Assembly (NCBI GenBank): GCA_009701115.1
Contig: WLKR01000051.1
Span: 1-7,505 of the forward strand
From: Actinomycetota bacterium
GTDB lineage: Bacteria; Actinomycetota; Acidimicrobiia; Acidimicrobiales; RAAP-2
DNA length: 7,505 bases
Direction: 5' to 3'
The notes under the pieces are model-generated. The model searched no databases and had not been told where the DNA came from. It saw only the letters and a program-made list of their open reading frames with translations. Shown here in pieces: positions 1-4,786 of this stretch. Numbering within the stretch: position 1 is the stretch's first letter; every line of letters starts with the position of its first letter. A program made the position numbers and the translations under genes.

Positions 1-425
1 AACAGGTCCAGGCGTTCGCGACTTAGGGGACCATGCCACAACGCGTGCCATCCCCACGAAAAGAGCCACTCACCTTCTGGCAAAGATTGATGTGTAGCAA
101 GAAGACGATTGTCGTAATCGGTTGCATTCACAGCGGCCGCAAACGCCCGTCGTGGCAAAATCCAGTCCTCTGGTGCGATGACTTCGGTTGTCAACGTGGT
201 TGCCCCAAGCATCGGGTGCAGGTGTTGATCAATTAGGCCCGGAACAAGAACCCGATCAGCGAACACGTTTGACACTTCATGATCGGAGCCCACTGTGGTC
301 AGAACTTCTTCCAGTGATCCGACGGCGAGAAACCGACCATCTCGAATAGCCACTGCCTGCGCCGACGGGCAATCATCGTTCATTGTGATGATGCGCTTGG
401 CCTGATAGACAACGGTCTTGGACAT
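1..425 (-). CDS. Amidohydrolase family protein (YtcJ-like), N-terminal part, cut by window edge
   Basis: Translating the minus strand from the ATG at 423-425 gives 141 codons open to the left edge, starting MSKTVVYQAKRIITMNDD. Residues 25-36 (VAIRDGRFLAVG) are the N-terminal beta-sandwich signature of amidohydrolases of the YtcJ / Amidohydro_3 type. VPGLIDQHLHP at residues 61-71 carries the HxH metal pair (H68, H70) that opens the TIM-barrel metal site. The aromatic stretch around residues 121-131 (LFSWGWHALWH) also suits this group. The family hydrolyses C-N bonds in amides or cyclic compounds, usually in the cytosol; the substrate cannot be told. About three quarters of the usual 500-550 residues lie outside the window. 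No Shine-Dalgarno sequence is visible; a TACGAT hexamer ends 6 nt before the ATG, suggesting a leaderless mRNA. Sampled stretches have lower GC than the genes further right. Confidence 0.85.
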   Translation of the reverse strand, partial: MSKTVVYQAKRIITMNDDCPSAQAVAIRDGRFLAVGSLEEVLTTVGSDHEVSNVFADRVLVPGLIDQHLHPMLGATTLTTEVIAPEDWILPRRAFAAAVNATDYDNRLLATHQSLPEGEWLFSWGWHALWHGPLSRERLDL

Positions 426-431
426 CACCGA

Positions 432-437
432 ATCGTA
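432..437 (-). promoter_or_regulatory. Candidate -10 element of the amidohydrolase gene (leaderless)
   Basis: On the minus strand TACGAT fits the actinobacterial -10 pattern TANNNT. Exactly 6 nt (TCGGTG) separate it from the ATG, so transcription would begin at or next to the start codon. There is no convincing -35 box, and the assignment rests on pattern and spacing alone. Confidence 0.4.
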
Positions 438-457
438 ATCCGTACAACAATCTGCCA

Positions 458-473
458 GGGAGCCGGCGGCCCC
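458..473 (-). terminator. Weak GC-rich hairpin after the MBL-fold gene
   Basis: Read on the minus strand, GGGGCCGCCGGCTCCC can fold as GGG-GCC, loop GCC, GGC-(bulged U)-CCC. It lies about 10 nt beyond the metallohydrolase stop codon and is followed only by a loose T-rich stretch (ATTGTTGT), not a true U tract. It may end or attenuate the transcript, which would agree with the amidohydrolase having its own -10 box just downstream. Confidence 0.25.
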
Positions 474-474
474 T

Positions 475-488
475 CACTAGGCCTAGTG
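475..488. repeat. 14-bp perfect palindrome over the MBL-fold stop codon
   Basis: CACTAGGCCTAGTG is self-complementary with no spacer and contains the stop codon (minus-strand TAG, 483-485) of the metallohydrolase. With no loop it is more likely a protein site or chance than a hairpin. About half of one such 14-bp palindrome is expected by chance in a window of this size. Confidence 0.3.
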
Positions 489-1331
489 GCCGGCGTGGTT
501 GCGCAGAACCTGCCACAACGCTGAGGCCTTGGCGCCAATTGACGGTTGGTCGCTATGGGTTCGCGCTTCGGTCATCACACGCGGGCCAGTGACCACGAGG
601 CCGTGACCGGGCAGGAGGTACTCGACGTCGAGAGCGCGAAGTCGGGCCTCGCTTATTGCCGACAACTCGGGGTCGACGAACTCGGGGTTGAACCACGCCC
701 GTCCGTTGGCCGACAGGACCGCATCGCCTGCAAGAAGGGTGCGGGAGGGTGCGTGGAAGAGACAGGTTGAGTCATCGCTGTGGCCGGGAGTGTTGAGCAC
801 CTGCCAGTCGGGGAGCCCGGGGAGGTGCTCGCCGTCGGAGAGCCACGAGTCCGGTTCGAACGGAAGTCGAACCTCTTTACCGTTCCAGCCGATCGACGCC
901 GCCGTGCCGGAGATTTCCTTGGAGGCCGCCAGGTCTCGGGGCTGGCTCGCCATCACTGGGAGAATCTGGGAGACCTCCCTGATGCCCGGCGGTCGGAGGG
1001 CTCGAGTCCCGGCGCGCATCTCGGCGATCGCGATTGGGAGGTACACGGCAGTTCCCTGCTGGTCGCGCAGCGTTGGGAGGCCTCCGACGTGGTCCGCGTG
1101 TCCGTGGGTGGCAATTGCCGCCCCGAGCTCGGACAAGTCGGAACCCCGGTCTGACAAGACCTTCGCCACGAACGGGATCTGCGACGGCATACCCAGGTCG
1201 ACCACGAACGGTTGGCCGTTGCCGCCGTCATGGATGACGTAGCAGTTGTAGAGCCACTTCGAAATCACGGTGATGCCGATCTCGGGCAACTCCGTAATCA
1301 CCGGTGCCGGAACGGATCGTTGGGCAGCCAT
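483..1331 (-). CDS. MBL-fold metallo-hydrolase
   Basis: A 282-residue protein with the full metallo-beta-lactamase-fold metal signature: THGHADH at residues 75-81 (two histidines, an aspartate and a histidine for the two metals), H184 in TPGHSDDS (181-188), D203 in LLAGDAVL, and H243 in PGHG (241-244). Length and motif spacing are those of stand-alone glyoxalase II-like or lactonase-like hydrolases; there is no signal peptide, so it should be cytosolic. It hydrolyses an ester, thioester or lactone, and the substrate cannot be assigned. The insert at about residues 100-165 (substrate lid region) matches nothing I recognise. The start is the ATG at 1329-1331: no Shine-Dalgarno precedes it, but a TAGTCT hexamer sits 6 nt upstream. 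The start region diverges from the secreted-protein gene across a 103-bp gap holding a CCGGTA repeat. It is visibly GC-richer than both neighbours. Confidence 0.92.
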   Translation of the reverse strand: MAAQRSVPAPVITELPEIGITVISKWLYNCYVIHDGGNGQPFVVDLGMPSQIPFVAKVLSDRGSDLSELGAAIATHGHADHVGGLPTLRDQQGTAVYLPIAIAEMRAGTRALRPPGIREVSQILPVMASQPRDLAASKEISGTAASIGWNGKEVRLPFEPDSWLSDGEHLPGLPDWQVLNTPGHSDDSTCLFHAPSRTLLAGDAVLSANGRAWFNPEFVDPELSAISEARLRALDVEYLLPGHGLVVTGPRVMTEARTHSDQPSIGAKASALWQVLRNHAGH

Positions 1332-1337
1332 AGTCCG

Positions 1338-1343
1338 AGACTA
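1338..1343 (-). promoter_or_regulatory. Candidate -10 element of the MBL-fold gene (leaderless)
   Basis: TAGTCT on the minus strand fits TANNNT and is separated from the ATG by exactly 6 nt (CGGACT). No ribosome-binding sequence exists between it and the start, so a leaderless transcript is the simplest reading. No -35 box is evident. Confidence 0.4.
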
Positions 1344-1357
1344 ACGCTGTGAGGGCG

Positions 1358-1375
1358 CCGGTACCGGTACCGGTA
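1358..1375. repeat. (CCGGTA)3 tandem repeat / 16-bp perfect palindrome, candidate operator
   Basis: Three tandem CCGGTA units; the first 16 bases (1358-1373) form a perfect palindrome. The repeat lies between the divergent metallohydrolase and secreted-protein genes. It directly abuts TATAAA at 1374-1379, a near-consensus -10 for the plus-strand gene, and would fill the roughly 17-bp spacer of that promoter, a position from which a bound regulator could control it. A chance microrepeat is the alternative. Confidence 0.4.
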
Positions 1376-1379
1376 TAAA
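1374..1379 (+). promoter_or_regulatory. Candidate -10 element of the secreted-protein gene
   Basis: TATAAA matches five of six positions of the bacterial -10 consensus and would give a leader of about 48 nt before the ATG at 1435. A second candidate, TAAGGT at 1406-1411, would give a leader of about 17 nt. Neither has a clear -35 box. Confidence 0.3.
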
Positions 1380-1434
1380 GCCGTGCAGCCGTGCATTCTT
1401 AGAGATAAGGTTCGCAATATACCAAGGGGGAATC

Positions 1435-1827
1435 ATGGGTAAAAGTAGAGCACTTCTCATCGGTCTTGTTGTAGCTGGCTCGCTCGGATTTGGAGTTGGA
1501 GCAATGACAACCAGTGGGGCAGCGAGTACGACAAGTGCTGCGGTCTTCTACGGGTGTTCCAACCAGACAACCGGTGCAGTCACAAATATTTCTACGAAGG
1601 TGAAGAGCTGTGGCAAGGGGACGAATGCAGTTTCTTGGAACGCAGCCGGCCAGACCGGAGCTTCGGGAATATCGGGCTTAACTGGGTATTACCTGTCGAA
1701 CACTAAAGGTACTTCCTGTATTTTTGTTTCAACGTGGGTAGGTGCCGATGGTGCTAGGCAGCTTGGCGTCTCGAACAGCCTCGGCGGATCGGCGACCTAC
1801 GTGTATGCATGTCCGTTCAATAGATAA
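1435..1827 (+). CDS. Small secreted protein with a minimal collagen-like Gly-X-Y stretch
   Basis: The ATG at 1435 follows a strong ribosome-binding site (AAGGGGG, 1424-1430). The 130-residue product begins MGKSRALLIG with a hydrophobic run to about residue 23 and a Thr/Ser/Ala stretch to about 36, which reads as a signal peptide with likely cleavage near 30-36. Residues 38-71 (FYGCSNQTTGAV..SCGKGTNAVSWNAAG) resemble the Cys-x(n)-Cys, 'SWN' module that in many actinobacterial exported proteins sits immediately before Gly-X-Y collagen-like repeats. Here only four triplets follow (GQT GAS GIS GLT, residues 72-83), then a C-terminal part of about 46 residues that I do not recognise. The mature protein has exactly four cysteines (41, 59, 95, 126), possibly two disulfides, one per half. 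Its GC content is visibly lower than that of flanking genes. Role unknown; a surface or matrix function is only inferred from export. Confidence 0.8.
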   Translation: MGKSRALLIGLVVAGSLGFGVGAMTTSGAASTTSAAVFYGCSNQTTGAVTNISTKVKSCGKGTNAVSWNAAGQTGASGISGLTGYYLSNTKGTSCIFVSTWVGADGARQLGVSNSLGGSATYVYACPFNR

Positions 1828-1862
1828 GCCTCAGGTCTTCAGTAGTTCTGTTCGGTTGTTCG

Positions 1863-1901
1863 ACGGTCATCAAAGCAGCGTGAGCCTGTGGGGATGACCG
1901 T
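1863..1901 (+). terminator. 9-bp inverted repeat downstream of the secreted-protein gene
   Basis: ACGGTCATC (1863-1871) and GATGACCGT (1893-1901) are perfect complements around a 21-nt loop, and the stem extends by four pairs in RNA with wobbles (down to about 1859:1905). It begins some 36 nt after the stop codon. There is no U tract, so a classical Rho-independent terminator is doubtful; it may protect or end the transcript, or be a chance repeat. Confidence 0.3.
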
Positions 1902-1989
1902 TGGAGACGATTACGTCCCGCTGACTTATTTCATCGAAAATCTCCGGGAAACCCAGACCTATTCATATTCGAACGGGATGAACGCTTAG
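1894..1989 (+). pseudogene. Possible C-terminal remnant of an unidentified gene
   Basis: The frame from ATG 1894 to TAG 1987-1989 encodes 31 residues including DDYVPLTYFIENLRETQTY and SYSN. It reads like protein rather than random translation and weakly recalls the 'YSYSN' segment of penicillin-binding/serine hydrolase proteins, but lacks the HPPG motif that usually precedes it. The frame is closed upstream by a stop at 1843-1845, and the ATG has no properly spaced ribosome-binding site, so it is not an intact gene of known type. Its stop overlaps the VOC remnant's stop as TTAG, the same arrangement as the intact convergent pair at 4783-4786. The identity is unproven and the whole call could be chance. 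Confidence 0.2.
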
Positions 1990-2162
1990 GCAATATCTGA
2001 TTGGTGGGCCAGGGACCCAAGAACCTTGTCAGGTTGGCGGTACGCCTTGATTTCGATGAGATTTCCGCTTGGATCTTTGATCATCCATTTTCCTTGCTCT
2101 GTGGACTCGCCCATATCCCAAAGATTCGGGACTCCCTCACTACGCTTTTCACAGTCGCCCAT
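1986..2162 (-). pseudogene. VOC (glyoxalase/bleomycin-resistance fold) family protein, 5'-truncated remnant
   Basis: The minus-strand frame ending at TAA 1986-1988 reads GESTEQGKWMIKDPSGNLIE and then IKAYRQPDKVLG, the characteristic C-terminal strand-turn-strand of VOC-family proteins; the glutamate in NLIEIK is the usual second metal ligand. About 50 residues are recognisable, against 115-130 for an intact protein. The frame stays open upstream (to a nominal ATG at 2318), but that part is the antisense of the DoxX-like gene and shows no VOC features, so the N-terminal domain with the first metal ligand is missing. The 5' break falls just before the DoxX-like ribosome-binding site. A decayed or rearranged gene is most likely; a genuine short half-domain protein is less so. 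Confidence 0.7.
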
Positions 2163-2190
2163 TTCGGCGCTCGAAAAACTAGGAGTCACC

Positions 2191-2544
2191 ATGATCATTG
2201 TTCTCATCATTCTCGCGAGCCTGCTCGGCGCCGTCGCTACGGCCTCGGCCCTCGGCAAGCTCACCAAGAAGCCTGACATCATGGCCTCCATGGAGCACGT
2301 CGGCGTCAAGCCCGACATGATTCAGGTCCTGGCACTCCTAGAGATCTTCGGTGCCATCGGCCTGTTCGCTGGTATCTGGAGTCAGCCCCTCGGTGTGGCC
2401 GCGGCCATTGGTCTGATGTTCTACTTCGACGGCGCCGTCTTCTTCCACCTGCGCGTGAAGGACAAGGTCAAGGACTTCGCTCCGGCGATGGTGCTCGGCT
2501 GGCTTTCGCTCGTGGTAGCGATTCTCGAAATTACCGCGCGCTAA
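2191..2544 (+). CDS. DoxX-like family membrane protein
   Basis: A 117-residue protein with four predicted membrane segments (about residues 1-21, 44-63, 67-86 and 96-114). The KKPDIMASMEHVGVKPDMI loop after the first helix and the LLEIFGAIGLFAGIW second helix are typical of the DoxX-like group (PF13564 type), as are the FYFDGAVFFHLR turn and the C-terminal hydrophobic helix. These are small inner-membrane proteins of poorly defined role, some linked to redox or thiol homeostasis. I chose the ATG at 2191 because AGGAG (2181-2185) precedes it at good spacing and the protein then begins at the first membrane helix. The frame is open further upstream to 2026, but that extension is the antisense of the VOC remnant. 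It converges with the serine hydrolase gene 10 bp downstream. Confidence 0.85.
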   Translation: MIIVLIILASLLGAVATASALGKLTKKPDIMASMEHVGVKPDMIQVLALLEIFGAIGLFAGIWSQPLGVAAAIGLMFYFDGAVFFHLRVKDKVKDFAPAMVLGWLSLVVAILEITAR

Positions 2545-2561
2545 GTCGTAGCAATTACGAC
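2545..2561. terminator. Short hairpin between convergent stop codons
   Basis: GTCGTA (2545-2550) and TACGAC (2556-2561) are perfect complements with a 5-nt loop, directly after the DoxX-like stop and over the serine hydrolase stop. Its position suggests a compact bidirectional terminator. The stem is short and there is no T tract on either side. Confidence 0.3.
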
Positions 2562-3685
2562 ATGGCGGCAACGAAGGCCGCCAGCGCCACGTTGACGCTG
2601 CGAACGTCACCCGTGAGAACGCTGTCCATACGATTCATCATGTAGGCGATCGTGAGGTCGGCGTCTTGGTCCATGATGATGACTGAACCGCCGTAGCCAC
2701 CCCAGTAACAAGCCCGTGGTCCGAGCGGCATGATGGAACTCGCGAGTCCGTAGCCCATGCCGAAGTGAATCTCGGTGCCCAAGACGCGGTCGACTCCGTG
2801 AGCTTGGGTCTGAAAGATCAAGTCGCTGGTGGCTTCCGAGAAGAAGCGATGGCCTTGGGTCTGACCCTTCCCGGCGATGATGGCCTGAATGGTGGCCACC
2901 GATCGAGCGTTGCCGTGTCCATTGGCCGCGGGAATCTCGGCCGCCCGCCACCAGCGGTGCTGGGGATAGGTCGCATCAAGGAGCGGTCCGGTGTAGGACT
3001 TGTAGGCCACGGAACCGGCTTCAATACCGAGCTGCGAAGCGTCGAGCGGTGGCGGTGGAATGACCATGCTCACGCGGTGCTCCTCAGATTCGGGGAGTCC
3101 GATGTGAAAGTCGGCACCGAGCACGTCGGCCACTTCACGCTTAAAGAACTGTCCAATGGTCTGACCGGTAATCCGACGAACAACTTCACCAATCAGGTGA
3201 CCCTGAGAGACCAGGTGGTACCCCGATCCGTCGCCCGGTGTCCACCAGGGTGCTTGGGCCGCCAACTTGGACGTCGAGAGTTCCCAGTCGGCCAGCTCTT
3301 CGGGGGTCAGTTCATCCCAGGCCGAGAGTCCAGAGGTGTGGGACATCAGGTGCCGTACCTCAATGGCCTCTTTGCCGTTGGCGCCAAACTCGGGCCAGTA
3401 CTTCGCGACGGGGGCGAAGAAGTCCAATTCGCCACGGTCCACCAACATCAGGGCCACGAGGAACGTCATCGTCTTGGTCGTCGACCAGACGTTCACGATG
3501 GTGTCGCGCTCCCACGGCGTGGTCTTGGCCTCGTCCTGGTGGCCGCCCCAGATGTCAACGACGAGTTCGTCGTGGTGCACCACGGCGATGGAGGCGCCAA
3601 TGTCGGCACCGCTGTCGAGCTGACTCGAAAGCACGGCCCGAACGGCTTCAAACTTCTCAGTTGTAAATCCCTGTACTTCAGCCAT
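2555..3685 (-). CDS. Serine hydrolase, EstB-like (family VIII esterase / class C beta-lactamase fold)
   Basis: A 376-residue protein with the three catalytic motifs of the penicillin-binding/class C beta-lactamase fold. SxxK is S68-T-T-K71 in VWSTTKTMT; the tyrosine motif is Y156 in GSGYHLVSQGHLIGEVV; the third motif, usually KTG or HxG, is W328-G-G in CYWGGYGGS. A WGG third motif is the hallmark of family VIII carboxylesterases such as EstB, so ester hydrolysis is more likely than beta-lactam hydrolysis. LMSHTSGLSAW (113-123) is the usual loop after the first motif. No signal peptide is seen, again pointing to an intracellular esterase. Start: ATG 3683-3685 with a GAGGGGG ribosome-binding site at 3690-3696. 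It diverges from the flavin monooxygenase gene across 51 bp. The natural substrate is unknown. Confidence 0.93.
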   Translation of the reverse strand: MAEVQGFTTEKFEAVRAVLSSQLDSGADIGASIAVVHHDELVVDIWGGHQDEAKTTPWERDTIVNVWSTTKTMTFLVALMLVDRGELDFFAPVAKYWPEFGANGKEAIEVRHLMSHTSGLSAWDELTPEELADWELSTSKLAAQAPWWTPGDGSGYHLVSQGHLIGEVVRRITGQTIGQFFKREVADVLGADFHIGLPESEEHRVSMVIPPPPLDASQLGIEAGSVAYKSYTGPLLDATYPQHRWWRAAEIPAANGHGNARSVATIQAIIAGKGQTQGHRFFSEATSDLIFQTQAHGVDRVLGTEIHFGMGYGLASSIMPLGPRACYWGGYGGSVIIMDQDADLTIAYMMNRMDSVLTGDVRSVNVALAAFVAAMS

Positions 3686-3702
3686 GAGGCCCCCTCAATC
3701 CA

Positions 3703-3730
3703 GTTCTCTTAGGAACGTTAGTGAGAACAT
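3703..3730. promoter_or_regulatory. Divergent promoter region with a GTTCTC/GAGAAC dyad
   Basis: The 51-bp gap between the serine hydrolase and flavin monooxygenase starts carries GTTCTC (3703-3708) and its complement GAGAAC (3723-3728), centres 20 bp apart, about two helical turns. GAACAT (3725-3730), overlapping the second arm, is a weak -10 match lying exactly 6 nt before the GTG start of the monooxygenase, whose start has no Shine-Dalgarno. A regulator on the dyad would cover that promoter. Six-bp arms can easily occur by chance. Confidence 0.3.
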
Positions 3731-3736
3731 AGTGGC

Positions 3737-4786
3737 GTGGCTCTTGAAATCTCCTGGTTCTCCGCGCTCTGCGATGACGACTACGACCAGCTCGGGGTGG
3801 TGAGCCCCCAGCTGCGCTCCTCCTGGGACCACTGCTCCACCATTGTTGCCACGGCCGAAGAGCAGGGATTCGATTCAATCCTCCTGCCGTCGGGGTACGC
3901 CCTCGGTCTCGACACGGTCGCAATGGCCGCCGCCCTAGCTCGATCCACATCGCGCATTCGTTTACTGGTCGCGGTTCGCACCGGGGAGAATTGGCCACCC
4001 CAGTTGGCGCGACAGATCGCGACGTTGCAACATCTCGCCGACAATCGAATCGACATCAACATCATCTCGAGTGATCTCGCCGGGGAGTCCATGCCGTCGA
4101 GTCCTCGTTACGGTCGAACCCTCGAAGTGATGCAGATCCTCGACAACTTGCTCGAAGGCGATTCAGTTGAAGTGAAGGGTGAGCACTACAACTTCGCGAC
4201 CGATGCTCCGCGCATCGCCACCGGCCCTCGGCCGGCCTTCTACTTCGGTGGTCTCAGCGACGAGGCGCGCGACGTGGCCGCGCAGATGGCCGATGTCTAT
4301 CTGATGTGGCCTGACACCTACGAAAACGTGCGCGCCATCATTGAGGACATGACGGCGCGGGCCGCGACGTATGGACGGACATTGCGTTTTGGCTATCGCG
4401 TGCACGTCGTGGTTCGCGAGACCGAAGAAGCGGCTCGTGCGGCCGCGGCCCATCTCGTAGCCGAACTCGATGATGAAATTGGTCGCGCTATTCGCCAGAA
4501 GTCACTCGACTCCGGTTCGGTGGGCGTGGCTCGGCAGAGTGAGCTGCGCGAAGCGGCCGACCTCGAGGGTTTTGTCGAGCCGAATCTGTGGACCGGTATT
4601 GGTCGGGCCCGCTCCGGTTGCGGGGCCGCGATTGTCGGCTCACCCGATCAGGTGGTGGCCAAGATTGAGGCCTATCAGGCCTTGGGTATTGAGGCCCTCA
4701 TCTTGTCGGGCTACCCCCACATCCATGAGTGTCGCCGCTTCGGGGAACTGGTGATGCCGCGACTGACGCACGCCCCGTTGGCTTAG
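3737..4786 (+). CDS. LLM-class flavin-dependent monooxygenase, SsuD-like
   Basis: A 349-residue protein close in plan to FMNH2-dependent alkanesulfonate monooxygenase SsuD along its whole length. Shared stretches include ISWFSALCDDD near the start, YFGGLSDEARDVAA (169-182), LRFGYRVHVVVRET (216-229), EPNLWTGIGRARSGCGAAIVG (281-301) and LILSGYPH (321-328). SsuD's active-site arginine/histidine pair corresponds to R221 and H223, and its active-site tyrosine to Y326 in SGYPH; R290 or R292 sits where the phosphate-contacting arginine lies. SsuD's Cys54 (PTGRSC) aligns with L56 in PSGYAL, so the preferred substrate may differ. The usual role is oxygenolytic desulfonation or related oxidation with reduced FMN, needing a separate flavin reductase, which is not in the window. 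The start is GTG 3737; no upstream in-frame alternative fits better. Its stop overlaps that of the convergent oxidoreductase gene. Confidence 0.9.
   Translation: MALEISWFSALCDDDYDQLGVVSPQLRSSWDHCSTIVATAEEQGFDSILLPSGYALGLDTVAMAAALARSTSRIRLLVAVRTGENWPPQLARQIATLQHLADNRIDINIISSDLAGESMPSSPRYGRTLEVMQILDNLLEGDSVEVKGEHYNFATDAPRIATGPRPAFYFGGLSDEARDVAAQMADVYLMWPDTYENVRAIIEDMTARAATYGRTLRFGYRVHVVVRETEEAARAAAAHLVAELDDEIGRAIRQKSLDSGSVGVARQSELREAADLEGFVEPNLWTGIGRARSGCGAAIVGSPDQVVAKIEAYQALGIEALILSGYPHIHECRRFGELVMPRLTHAPLA

Larger units (their letters stand above)
1828..2190. other. 363-bp stretch without an intact gene: gene remnants and a hairpin
   Basis: Between the secreted-protein stop and the DoxX-like start there is no intact gene. 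The stretch holds a 9-bp inverted repeat (1863-1901), a possible 31-codon remnant on the plus strand (1894-1989), and a clear VOC-family C-terminal remnant on the minus strand (1986-2162). The DoxX-like gene's ribosome-binding site (AGGAG, 2181-2185) lies at its right end, so that gene's promoter probably lies within the remnant. I see no terminal repeats, transposase fragment or tRNA. Confidence 0.7.

Noticed and set aside
33..236. 67-codon plus-strand frame
   Set aside because: It is the antisense of the amidohydrolase fragment, which has clear family motifs (VPGLIDQHLHP); the plus-strand translation resembles nothing.
688..1242. 184-codon plus-strand open frame
   Set aside because: Antisense of the MBL-fold gene; low-complexity Arg/Ser/Pro-rich product with no motif.
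1863..1901. 9-bp inverted repeat as the end of a miniature transposable element
   Set aside because: Only one copy in the window, no target-site duplication and no transposase fragment; a transcript-end hairpin or chance is simpler.
2026..2190. N-terminal extension of the DoxX-like protein from ATG 2026
   Set aside because: The extension is antisense to the VOC remnant and does not resemble DoxX proteins, while ATG 2191 has a proper AGGAG site and begins with the first membrane helix.
2765..3712. 315-codon plus-strand open frame
   Set aside because: Antisense of the serine hydrolase, whose three catalytic motifs are intact. Long antisense frames are expected in GC-rich codon usage, and the product looks like no protein family.
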